Origin: Osmia lignaria lignaria
Taxonomy: Eukaryota > Arthropoda > Insecta > Hymenoptera > Megachilidae
NCBI RefSeq assembly: GCF_051020975.1
Contig: NC_135043.1
Coordinates: forward strand, 5,270,001-5,334,000
DNA: 64,000 nt
Reading direction: 5' to 3'
In this document: piece by piece, positions 12,465 through 22,289 of the stretch
Numbering within the stretch: position 1 is the stretch's first letter
How the letters are laid out: the number at the start of each line of letters is the position of its first letter
The notes under the pieces: generated by a model
Seen by the model: only the letters and a program-made list of their open reading frames with translations
The model's database searches: none
What the model was told of the DNA's origin: nothing
Position numbers and translations under genes: made by a program

Positions 12465-13012
12465 TCCATCCCTACATTCCTTACATCGCTTCATCCTTTA
12501 TATCCCTACATACCTCACATCTCTTTATCCCTTACTTCCCGACATTCCTTACATCTCTTCATCCCTTGCATCCCTGCATTCTTTTCATCCCTACATTCCT
12601 TACATCGTTTCATCCCTTAGATGCCTACATTCTTTTCATCCCTACATTCCTTACCTCTCTACATCCCTACACTCTTTCCATCCCCACACTCTTTTCATCC
12701 CTACATTCTTTACCTCTCTACATCCCTACACTCTTTCCATCCCCACACTCTTTTCATCCCTACATTTCTTACCTCTCTATATTCGTTACATCTCTTCATC
12801 CCTTACATCCCTACATTCTTTTCATCCCTACATTCCTTACCTCTCTTCATCCCTACACTCTTTCCATCCCTACACTCTTTTCATCACTACATTCCTTACA
12901 TCGCTTCATCCCTTACATTCCTGCCTTGTTTATATCTCTACATCCCTGCATCCCTTACATGCCTGTATCCTTTACATCCTTTTATCACTTATAGTCCTGC
13001 ATTCCATACAAA
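12465..13012. repeat. Pyrimidine-rich tandem repeat, left arm of a large inverted repeat
   Basis: Dozens of degenerate copies of a 13-16 bp unit such as CATCCCTACATTCCTT, one strand almost free of G. All three frames stay open for about 600 bp only because the repeat lacks stop codons, so the frames are not genes. The reverse complement of the same unit appears at 13440-13710 and 13990-14070. Confidence 0.9.
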
Positions 13013-13015
13013 TTT

Positions 13016-13375
13016 AGTTCCTTTTTTCGCCACCAGAGGGCGCTGATTCGAGGTCGAAATTTTAGTTCACATTTTTGCCGCCAGAGGGCCAGAAATTGAG
13101 CAAGCTTTAGTTCCTTTTTCCAAAACCAGATGGCGCTGATTCGACATCGAAATTTTAGTTCACATTTTTGCCGCCAGAGGGCCAGAAATTGAGCAAGCTT
13201 TAGTTCCTTTTTCCAAAACCAGATGGCGCTGATTCGACATCGAAATTTTAGTTCACATTTTTGCCGCCAGAGGGCCAGAAATTGAGCAAGCTTTAGTTCC
13301 TTTTTCCAAAACCAGATGGCGCTGATTCGACATCGAAATTTTTAGTTCACATTTTTGCCGCTAGGGGGCGATGTT
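13016..13375. repeat. 93-bp tandem repeat array with CTCF-like motifs
   Basis: About 3.5 units. The landmark TTTAGTTCACATTTTTGCCG recurs at 13061, 13154, 13247 and 13341, a period of 93-94 bp. Each unit carries GCCGCCAGAGGGCCAG and CCAGATGGCGCTG. The array begins with CCACCAGAGGGCGC (13030-13043) and ends with CCGCTAGGGGGCGA. Adjacent units are nearly identical, so the array expanded recently. Confidence 0.9.
13030..13043 (+). promoter_or_regulatory. CTCF-consensus-like site
   Basis: CCACCAGAGGGCGC matches the vertebrate CTCF core. The related CCAGATGGCGC, close to the fly CTCF core, follows at 13126-13136, 13219-13229 and 13312-13322, all in the same orientation. Binding is inferred only. 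Confidence 0.4.
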
Positions 13376-13439
13376 TTTTCGAAATTTTCGCGAATTTCTC
13401 GAACTTACCTTTACTTACCTTTGCTCGAAGCAGTCTTCA

Positions 13440-13710
13440 TAATATATTTATTATAAGGGATGCAGAGATGTAAGAATGTAGGGATGAAAAGAATGTAGGG
13501 ATGTAAGGGATGAAGTGATGTAAGGAATGTAGGGATGAAAAGAGTGTAGGGATGAAGAGAGGTAAGGAATGTAGGGATGAAAAGAATGTAGGCATGTAAG
13601 GGCTGAAGCGATGTAAGGAATGTAGGGATGTAAGGGATGAAGAGATGTAACGAATGTACGGATGAAAAGAATGTAGGGATTTAAGGGATGAAGAGATGTA
13701 ACGGAACGAG
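13440..13710. repeat. Purine-rich tandem repeat, right arm of the inverted repeat
   Basis: Copies of GATGTAAGGGATGAAG, GAATGTAGGGATG and similar are the reverse complement of the 12465-13012 unit. The two arms flank the 93-bp array and could pair into a very long stem if transcribed or single-stranded. Confidence 0.85.
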
Positions 13711-13719
13711 GGATGTAAA

Positions 13720-13983
13720 GGAATTCCGTAGGGATCCGGAGCTGGGGCCCCGGTCTCCACTACACGCGGACGGAGGAGTGCCGGCATCGGGTGTGGCCCC
13801 CGATTCCGGCGGAGTTAGGCACATGGCGGAGGGTCAAAGGACCCTCCCTTCCGCTCTAGTGCAGGCCACCGTGGTGGTTTTAGTGGGTAAAAATCCCACA
13901 CTACCTCCGGCCCCTCCCCAGGGGGGCTGAAGGTGTCTTTCTGAAGATTTCCACCACGTTAAAAAAAAAAAAAAAAAAAAAAA
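13720..13983 (+). mobile_element. Poly(A)-tailed retroposon inserted in the repeat arm
   Basis: A block of about 240 bp, abruptly GC-rich, from GTAGGGATCCGGAGCTGGGG to GATTTCCACCACG, followed by an uninterrupted run of more than 20 A. It splits the purine-rich arm, which resumes at 13990. That is the signature of a SINE or a 5'-truncated LINE copy on the + strand. No target-site duplication is clear, because the flanks are themselves repetitive. The family is not identified. Confidence 0.65.
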
Positions 13984-13985
13984 TT

Positions 13986-14075
13986 TTTTATTTAAGGAAG
14001 GCAGGAATGTAAGGAATGCTGTGATGGAAGGAATGCTGCGATGGAAGAAATGCAGGGATGTAAGGGCCACTGAGA
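13986..14075. repeat. Continuation of purine-rich repeat arm
   Basis: Units such as GGAAGGAATGCTGTGATGG and GAAATGCAGGGATGTAAGGG continue the right arm after the retroposon, with more divergence. Confidence 0.7.
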
Positions 14076-14269
14076 TGGCCTCGGCCCACAATGAGGGTAA
14101 AATTATATAAATAACTGGAAAAAGTAAAATAATTGGAGTCCTCGGCTGGGACCCAGAAGAGGGGTATAATACATGTTATCCGCTTTGATGAGCTTATTTA
14201 ATAAGCAAAAAAAAATAATGAAGTAAATTAAATGAACTCTGGAAAAAACTTATACTGATTGTGCCCTCT

Positions 14270-15146
14270 TCATACGGACCTGATATTATCCGGGGTGTCG
14301 GGGACCCCGAAGCACCGATGACTCTCTTTGCATACCGACATTATGGTATCTGGGGTTTCAGAGACCCCTAAACACAAATGATACTCTGCATACCGAAATT
14401 ATACCATCTGGGGTGTCGGAGACCCCAAAGTATGAATGGCACTCTTTGGATACCGACATTGTGGTATCTGGGGTTTCGGGGACCCCGAAGCACCGATGAC
14501 TCTCTTTGCAGGCCGGCAATATGGTATCTGGGGTTTCAGAGACCCCATAACACAAATGACGCTCTACATACTGAAATTATACCATCTGGGGTGCCGGAGG
14601 CCCCAAAGTATGAATGGCACTCTTCGCATACCGACATTGTGGTGTCTGGAGTTTCGGAGACCCCAAAGCGCCAATGCCTCTCTTTGGATACCGACATTGT
14701 GGTATCAGGGGTTTCGGAGACCCCAAAGCACCAATGACTCTCTTTGCATGCCGACAATATAGTATCTGGGGTTTCAGAGACCCCAAAACACAAATGATAC
14801 TCTACATACCGAAATTATACCATCTGGGGTGTCGGAGACCCCAAAGTATGAATGGCACTGTTTGCATACCGACATTATGCTATCTGGGATTTCGGAGACC
14901 CCAAAGCACCAATGACTCTCTTTGGATACCGACATTGTGGTATCAGGGGTTTCGGAGACCCCAAAGCATCAATGACTCTCTTTGCATAACGACATTGTCG
15001 TATCTGGGGTTTCAGAGACCCCAAAACACAAATGATACTCTACATACTGAGATTATAGCATCTGGGGTGTCGAAGACCCCAATGTACTAACGACACTCTT
15101 TGAATACCGACATTATGGTATCTGGGGTGTCAGGGACCCCGAAGCA
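14270..15146. repeat. About 60-bp satellite, roughly 15 units, with higher-order pattern
   Basis: The landmark TATCTGGGGT or a variant recurs about every 58-60 bp from 14349 to 15121. Three monomer types alternate: A (CACCAATGACTCTCTTT), B (ACACAAATGATACTCTAC) and C (AGTATGAATGGCACTCTTT). The order reads B C A B C A A B C A A B C A. Each unit has a dyad GGGGT...ACCCC around the landmark. The long open frames across it are by-products of the repeat. Confidence 0.92.
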
Positions 15147-15148
15147 AG

Positions 15149-15378
15149 TAGCGAAATATAAGAACGAAAAACGAACAAACCGTGAAACTTACTTGTTCGG
15201 GGTAGTGATGGGTTTGACCGGATCTAGCGAAATATAAGAACGAAAAACGAACAAATCGTGAAACTCACTTGTTCGGGGTAGTGATGGGTTTGACCGGATC
15301 TAGCGAAATATAAGACCTAAAAACGAACAAATCGTGAAACTCACTTGTTCGAGGTAGTGATGGGTACGACCGGATCTG
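15149..15378. repeat. 76-bp tandem repeat, three copies
   Basis: The landmark TAGCGAAATATAAGA starts at 15149, 15225 and 15301. Copies differ at only a few positions. It abuts the 60-bp satellite directly. Confidence 0.92.
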
Positions 15379-15380
15379 TA

Positions 15381-15390
15381 GCGCATGCGC
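15381..15390. promoter_or_regulatory. NRF-1/EWG-like palindrome GCGCATGCGC
   Basis: Perfect 10-bp palindrome matching the NRF-1 (fly EWG) core, right at the edge of the 76-bp array in otherwise AT-rich DNA. Function is uncertain. Confidence 0.3.
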
Positions 15391-17920
15391 ACTACAATTA
15401 TTTATTATACAGCAAACTTAAAAAGTAAATATAAAATAATCTTATTTAATAAGGAAAGTAAATAAATAAATTAAATTAAAGAAATTCCGAAAGGAAGGTT
15501 AAGGTCCATGTATGTTTGCCAAGTTGATCCGCATCCCTCGGCTGTCAGTCTAAGACTGAGGGAGTCGCACCGCATTCTAGATCAAATATCTGATATTATG
15601 AAATAATTACTGTGTTTTAAGTTTGATTTTCATGTTATAATTATAATTTATTAATGATCAAATAGTTATTGAATGTTGTATGTATATAAATAACTGTTTA
15701 TACATGGAATAAATAAAATAAGAGAAGAATTTAAGTCAATTAAATAAATAACTGAGGAGAAAAATTATGTATATTTAGTAAATAACTCAGAACAGAAATT
15801 GTGTAAATTAAATAAACAACTCAGAAAGGAATAATAACTCCGCTGCGTTTTTAAAATGATTTATTTACCAAAGCGCGTGAGGTGGATACAACTTTGTCTT
15901 ACAATTATTTGAATAATGTTTCGGTCTTGTACTAGTTTTAATTAATTTATAAAATATAGTCAGAGGGAGTCAAAATTATGGCTTTTCAGTAGCCTGTGCG
16001 AGATGCGGTAAAAGAGGGACTTTTAAAATAGGCAGGATTGTCATACCGATTGTGTTCCATACATGCAGTCCTAACTCAGTGACTGTAGATAGTAGTACTA
16101 TCTACTTACTACTATACACTTGGGGCTAAATCAATTTACACACCATCAATAATACATCAAATGATTCTTATTCATTTGCAAATTACCTGGGAAATGGTTA
16201 TTTTATAGAACTAGATACAGTCTCAGTTCAATGAATCAAATTTAGCTTACAAAGTTTAATAGCATATTTGTTTATTGCGATACATACTACTCATAAGTAA
16301 ATAATTATCATTAAAAATTGTACATTGTAAAAACAGCTTCCTTTATTCATTAAAAGCATCATATGAAAAAGAATTTAAAGATTTATTTCAGCATAGTTTC
16401 TCACACATCTCACTCTTATAAACAATATCAAGGGATAGAAACAAATTAAAAAAACAAATGAGTCTCGACGGAACACAAAAAAGACGCATTCGTTACCGTT
16501 CGAACTCTTAGACATATGACTTTCGTATAATGTATCATATTAACATTGAAATTTAAATTAATAGAACAAATCAAAATATAAAGATTTACCAAATTAGGAA
16601 TGTTATAAACAATAATATATAAAGGTATCCTTGGTAGGATTTATTGCGCTTGAAAATTAGGTATCTGTCTTCCGATATAAATGGTTCATACAACATATCA
16701 AATTTTCAATCACTTATACCTCATAAAACGAAAACCATAGTTTGCAAAATGGTAAAAGACTTATCAATTTCGTTTGATATGAAGAATCTACAATTTTTCG
16801 GATTGTACAACTTTCTGAGACACTGCATATAATAGTATGCTCCTTTTTTAAAATATAAGTACTCTTTTTAGGCAATATTCACTTCTCATAGATCAGTATA
16901 AAATATTTCTAACATTGATGCTAAACATAAATTTACAATTTTATGTATTAGATCAACAAAATATAGTAAATAATCTTTATTCATAATTTGCAAACATGTT
17001 TTCCTATATTTTCCATATTTACTAACAATATTTGTCCAAGATAGTATAAATATAAAATAATCGAACAAAAATATATAACCTGATGTCTGATACGAAATAA
17101 TATAAGATTTCGGTATAAATCAGAATGGATTCAGTCACTTGTATTCACGTTTCGGGGTCCAATAGTGTACTGACGATACAGTAACAACATCGCGCATAGA
17201 ATCTCGTCTGTGACGTTGATTTCCCCGCATTTATTATCGGAAATTTGTGCAACAAAACCATTGGCACAGACGAGGCTTTAAAAGTGTTTGTCCTATCCTA
17301 TACCTCGTTTGCAATTAAAGTATAAAATAGACGACATAGTTTATAATTGCATCCATTGCACAGACAATATCCGAAAGGGTTTAAAATCACGTCAAGTATA
17401 ATTTTATATCAATATTTACCTTATTCATTTCCTCGTCTAATAACAACGATATAACAAACTGGAGCACCTCTCTATTTTCATTGGAAAAAGATACTTGCCA
17501 GAATTTATCGCCTGAGATTAGATTTCGACTAACATAACGGCGCAAAACAATGTTTCTTTACGCTATGCAATTAAACTCATGTAAATCAAGCTCTATAGTA
17601 AAAGCCGATAAAGTATGATTATTTGTTTAGAATTTGTATGATGATCTATTGCTTCTTGCAAAAAAAAGTGATACAATTGGCTGTAGTATTTACTGCTTAA
17701 CTTACCCTGATTCTCTTGCAGCTTAAATGATTAATAATCGTTTCTCCTTTATTTTTAAATCGTTTCACTATCTCTCTTGGCTATTATTAACAAGTAAATT
17801 CACAATTAATTATAAACTATTAGTATATATACGTATAGCAATTTTAAAACCGCTGACCCATGCATTCTAAGATCGATCGATAAAAATTAGATAGATCAGA
17901 CTGTCTCGTATAAAGGAAAA
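15391..17920. other. AT-rich intergenic DNA, including probable PAWR 3' UTR
   Basis: No recognisable gene. The part next to 17920 should be the 3' UTR of the minus-strand PAWR gene. Many AATAAA/TTTATT hexamers prevent choosing its end. The remainder is low-complexity AT-rich spacer. Confidence 0.4.
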
Positions 17921-20263
17921 TTAATTACTCGCCAGTGCTGCCATAGCACGAATTAACGCGGCATTCTCCTCCCGAAGTCGTTCCCGTTCTATGGCCATTT
18001 CACGTTGTTGTTGAAGAAGACGGGCCTCGAGAGCCATTATCTTGTGATCCCGATCCTCTAGAAGGGACAGTAGCCTTTTATTTTCTTCCTGCGCCCGTTC
18101 TATCAACTGCAGTTTTAACACAGAAAAATCATATAAATATTCTGATGCTTTCTCCTCGCTGATTAATTAATGAACATAAAAAAATAATACTTCATGTGGA
18201 CTGTCTCCGGTTGGCGTAGGCAGTCTTGGTTTATTAGCAGCATTAACAGATGTTTGCGGTTCATGGTTTCCATGGTCTGATTGATTGACACTGTCGGATT
18301 GATTCAGAGAATCAAATTCTTCGTCATCTGCTTCCAAGTCGGAATGGCTAAAATTAAATAGTTCATTTTTGTATATTAGTAGACGTACGATTTTATATCA
18401 ATTCGAACTGCCTATGATATCATATTAGGCACGACCCTTAATTCCATTAATGTTTTCACCATTTTTACATTCCTTCATTTTTATACGTATTCTTCCATTA
18501 ATTAACGCTTTAGCGTATCCATCATACACAATAAATTATTTTATCTCTCGATAAGATAACGCGATTTTCGTTGATTTTGGGTATCATTATATATAAAAGA
18601 TATACAAAGGACTTACGTACTCGTTACAATACGCAGGCTCGTATTTAAAAGAATCTACTAGCTCTACCGTACTTCGTACAGGTCGTGCCTAATTGTACTT
18701 TGTCACGTACAGTAGCACTTACCAACTGTGCCTATTTATACATGACCTGTAGGAAGTACGGTAATGCCTAAAAAGCAGCAGCAGTTTATTACAAATAACT
18801 ACTAAATTTCACTAAAGCTCTATATATGTATATGAATATATATATATAGTTTACTACCACTATAGATATTTCAATGTTTTATACCTTTTGTTTCGCCTTT
18901 GTGTAAAGATTTTTGCTGTCCGTTCCTGAAACACGTGTAGTTTGACATACATACATACATACATACATAGTTTCTGTATCATATGATCAACTTTTTTGAC
19001 CGCGTGGACAGTATATAAACCATAATTAACAAATGATAAATCACACGGACTTACTTCGATGAGTTCATGATCAAGGAACTCATTGTGATGTGTGTTGTGT
19101 TTAGTTTCAAGACAAGTGCCACTAAGATCTTCCTCGTCTTCTCCTGTACTACCTCCTGTACTCTGCAGAATTAAGTGGCTAACGAAATTACACTGCGGAG
19201 TAACGTGTTTGCACGCCAAACTTTTTGCCAATATCCTTAACACTCGCGGCCAAAACGCGTTAATTGTTATAATATCAGCGCGGCAAAAAAAAGCTCTCTC
19301 TAGGTGCAATACTACTTGTAATACATTCCGTGTGCGTTGCGATTCTAATGTTATTCTATAGAAAGATACATTCGCGCAAGACATTGTCAACAGAAATTAG
19401 GAACACCAAAGATTACACTTGAAACAAACTCTTTCGCAAAAGAAACTCGAATAGTGATCAACACAAATATTCAGATAATAATTTATGATAAATGTAAATT
19501 GAAAATTTCTAACTTCGCATGCGAGCTACAAAGATGGCTAAGAAATTAAATACCAAAATTAGCATTGATACAAGAAAAAATGTTTCTCTTGGAATCCGGA
19601 AAAATGCCGCAGAGTCATTAAGATTTTGGGACCGTAACGGGACTGCAAACAGTGACAAACCTCCGTCGATGGCAAATGTACCACTCCTGTACTTCGTCTC
19701 TTTTCTCGAAGTTTCCGTCGATCGCGTTGTTGTTTTCCCTTGTTTATATGCGTTGGCCTGTGCAAACAGGATACGACACTATAGACACTAGAACCAGATC
19801 CAGAAAGTGTTAACAAGTTGCTCAAACTCTACACTGGATCTATTTAGCACTACTGGATATTCATATGTGGCAAGATTTTAACTCTGTGAGCACTTTACTG
19901 AAATAGTAACAGCTGGCTTACTTACCGTCCTGTTACCCGTTTGTCCTGTTTCCTCATTATCGGTTTGTTCTGCTGGTTCTCATGATCGGGTGGAAGCACA
20001 CTGTTGGAACTGGTGTCGCATACTCCTTGGGATTCTTCCACATTCTGTACACTCTCTATAATTAAAATGATATGTATTCAAGATACCACACTGCAAGAGA
20101 TAACAAGAGTTGAAAGCATCTTATTACTTTGAAAATTGATGGAAGATGAATCTCCTGTTCTAGGTGGAACAACCCGTGCCCTTGCTGTCCTGATCCTGGA
20201 CCTCCTGGATGTGAGCTCAAAATCATTGTCAAAATCCTCCTGGCTGACTGAACTGGACGCCAT
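17921..20263 (-). CDS. PAWR: PAWR (Par-4) homologue, prostate-apoptosis-response-4-like, seven or eight coding exons
   Basis: Par-4 proteins are pro-apoptotic regulators that bind partners such as atypical PKC through a C-terminal leucine zipper and act through a central SAC domain. Coding exons in transcript order are 20263-20128, 20055-19926, 19757-19661, 19162-19055, 18925-18885, 18347-18191 and 18106-17921 (TAA). All junctions agree in phase, for 855 nt and 284 residues. A 45-nt exon 18767-18723 can be included without changing frame (299 residues). Exon 3 gives residues 95-121, with RRKLREKRRSTGVVHLP matching the Par-4 core. Thr112 in RRST corresponds to the PKA-phosphorylated Thr of mammalian Par-4. 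Residues 224-284 form a coiled coil/zipper (ENKRLLSLLEDRDHKIMALE...). The start MASSSVSQ lies 13 nt after a CAG acceptor, so the 5' UTR is spliced. The N-terminus is shorter than in mammals. Orthology is strong for the SAC core and zipper and weak elsewhere. Confidence 0.8.
18667..18763. repeat. Inverted repeat, about 20-bp arms, in PAWR intron
   Basis: CCGTACTTCGTACAGGTC at the left faces GACCTGTAGGAAGTACGG at the right with one mismatch in 18, about 60 bp apart. The motif GGCACGACC recurs at 18429. A small MITE or foldback relic is likely. Confidence 0.6.
18723..18767 (-). CDS. PAWR: Possible 45-nt cassette exon of PAWR
   Basis: Acceptor GCTGCTTTTTAG and a good donor GTAAGT bound 45 nt, open only in phase 2 (HYRTSYRSCINRHS). 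Including or skipping it keeps the PAWR frame. It overlaps an inverted repeat (18667-18763), so it may be an exonised repeat or a chance pair of splice signals. Confidence 0.35.
18885..18925 (-). CDS. PAWR: PAWR micro-exon (41 nt)
   Basis: Acceptor GTGTTTCAG, donor GTATAA. It encodes ERTAKIFTQRRNK plus two bases. It is required to bring the acidic exon 19162-19055 (phase 0 out) into register with exon 18347-18191 (phase 2 in). The residues resemble the ERKREDAITQQN region after the SAC core of mammalian Par-4. Confidence 0.65.
18945..18969. repeat. (CATA)n microsatellite in PAWR intron
   Basis: About six perfect CATA units just upstream, on the minus strand, of the 41-nt micro-exon acceptor. 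Confidence 0.85.
19661..19757 (-). CDS. PAWR: PAWR coding exon 3, SAC core
   Basis: Acceptor TGTTTGCACAG ends at 19758 and donor GTTTGT starts at 19660. Phase 2 in, phase 0 out. It encodes the basic stretch KLREKRRSTGVVHLPSTE, the most conserved part of Par-4, which includes a nuclear-localisation-like run and the PKA-type RRST site. Confidence 0.82.
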
Positions 20264-20276
20264 GCCGGTTATATCG

Positions 20277-21244
20277 CTGTGAAATAAAGTAATAATAATG
20301 ATTGTTCTCCGACATTGACGAAATATCACCTAACTGTGTGCAAAACAAATAAAAAAACGAGCTCTTACAAAAAATACCTGGACATCTGAACAAAAAGGTA
20401 GGTGATGATGCGTGATACCTATGTTGGACCAGCACAAAACTTGGAGGCCGAAAAGCGAGTGCTTGGACAGATATGTCTAAAGGAAAGTCACAAGGCATGA
20501 ACCGCTATTAACTACGAGCAAATGCATGCGCAATAAGATGATAACACAACTTAAACAGAAAAGAAAAGGCAATTCCTACGGTATTAGTCACCTGTCGAGG
20601 TGAGTGGTCTTCACCTAGTTCCACTGTCAATGCCGTGACTCACTACCAACCTATGTGCGACTGACAGCTGTCAACTATTGAAACATCCATAAACACGTAT
20701 AGCTTGCACGATTACATACTTCAAAGATAGGAAGGTATATCGATCGTCCGTGTATTACAGTTTAAGCGCAATTCTCAATGTTACTACGACAGTGTTCTCA
20801 ACATTATATAAAAAGCAACTAGAGAGGTAGCATAAAAGTTGGAGATCATGGAGAGGTCAGAGGTGACGGCAAATCAGTAGCTATTAGCATTTAAATTATT
20901 TATAGGATCAATGATTTAGAAGCAACGGTTTTTTTAAGGCGATGCTAGCATGGAAGCCGAACTTCGAATACCGCGTCGGTAAAACAGTCAATGTTTCATT
21001 GAAAATTAGGCCGAACAGAAACTGATTTAAGCTCAATTATCGCATGCTATCAACTAACGGCATGGTATCCTTTCGCATACACCTACATGACACGTGTATG
21101 CTACGATAGCTATATGCATAAGTACATAATTAAACAATACAGACCATGCATTCATTATTATTAATTTTCTTTCCGTAAAATTGCATAATTAATAAATGTA
21201 CCATAGAAATAATGATACAGTTTAGTCATCAAATAATAACGATT
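20277..21244 (-). other. PAWR upstream region: 5' UTR intron and probable promoter
   Basis: The CAG acceptor at 20279-20277 shows that a noncoding 5' exon lies further right. I cannot place it. A TGACTCA element lies at 20636-20642. No coding frame is convincing. Confidence 0.35.
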
Positions 21245-21905
21245 GCCCAGGTCTCACCACGAGGAGGTTGCTGCGGTTTGGAGATCCGCCCTACCTCATC
21301 CCATCCACCCTCCATTTATGCAAATTTTTACTTTCATTCAATAATGAATTCCTCTCGAAAATTGTTATAAGAAAAATATTTGTTAGTCAACGTAGCGAAT
21401 TTCTATCAAATGAAAAGCAGAAATTATGTGTTCTGTGGACAAGAGCGAGATCTGGCGCCTGACCAGAGTCATGGATAAAGTTATGGCCTTTCCAATGTAC
21501 AACGTCTCTGCTTGAAATATCTTCGCCAGGGTTGATTTCTTTCTACCATTGCGTATCAAACAACTTCGTTCTTTCTAAATTCCATATTTTGTGATTTTCT
21601 TTTTATTTTATTTTTAACCGACTTCGAAAAGAAGGAGGTAATTAGTCATTTGTAATTAGTCAAAAATCATACAAGTTCCTTTTTCAGGAACTATAAAATT
21701 ACTATAGTTATACGTTCTATATGGTAATATTGCAATCCCGAAAATACTTTTTTGAATTTAAACTATTGTTTCCCAATTAAAAAATATATAAATCTTTTTG
21801 TAGTAGCTCTTAGCTTGATATCGCTTTCTAAAAGTTATCTTTAGAAAACGATGTCAATTACCAGGTCACACCACGTGGAGGTGGCTACGTTAGTGACCCA
21901 CCCTA
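21245..21905. mobile_element. Fragmented repeat with duplicated CCAGGTC-CACCACG block
   Basis: CCAGGTCTCACCACGAGGAGG at about 21247 and CCAGGTCACACCACGTGGAGG at about 21863 are diverged copies some 615 bp apart. Between them lies CCGACTTCGAAAAGAAGGAGG, typical of dispersed insect repeats. No transposase or reverse transcriptase frame is present. The family is unknown. Confidence 0.4.
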
Positions 21906-21959
21906 AAATCATAAGAACGTGAAACCATTCAAAACAGACAACATAAAATAAAAATTTAA

Positions 21960-22285
21960 ACAATACAATCTTGAAATAGAAAATAGAATTAACACCCTAA
22001 TATTAGAAACAATTGAGAAAATAACAATTCAACAATAAAATGCTGAAATAGAAAATATAATTAACATCATAATTTCTGTAACAATTAACAAAATAACAAT
22101 TCAACAATAAAATGCTGAAATAGAAAATATAACTAATATCATAATTTCAGTAACAATTAAAAAATAATTCAACAATAAAATGCTGAAATAGAAAATATAA
22201 TTAACATCATAATTTCGATTACAATCGAAATGAAAAATGCCGACAACAGAAAATATAATTAACATTACAATCTCAGAGTATGTTT
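21960..22285. repeat. About 70-bp AT-rich tandem repeat
   Basis: The landmark AATGCTGAAATAGAAAATAT recurs near 22040, 22111 and 22180, with degenerate copies on both sides, for about four to five units. Confidence 0.85.
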
Positions 22286-22289
22286 TAAA

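Noticed and set aside
12566..13046. Overlapping open frames of about 140 codons rich in Ser, Leu, His and Pro
   Set aside because: They are made by the 13-16 bp tandem repeat, which contains no stop codons in any frame. They are not proteins.
14378..15090. Repeating open frames on both strands across the 60-bp satellite
   Set aside because: The period of 58-60 bp and the absence of stop codons in the monomer explain them. No start context or conservation is implied.
18860..19390. 176-codon minus-strand frame spanning two PAWR exons
   Set aside because: It includes intron sequence between good splice sites. Only 19162-19055 and 18925-18885 within it are exonic. The rest is read-through.
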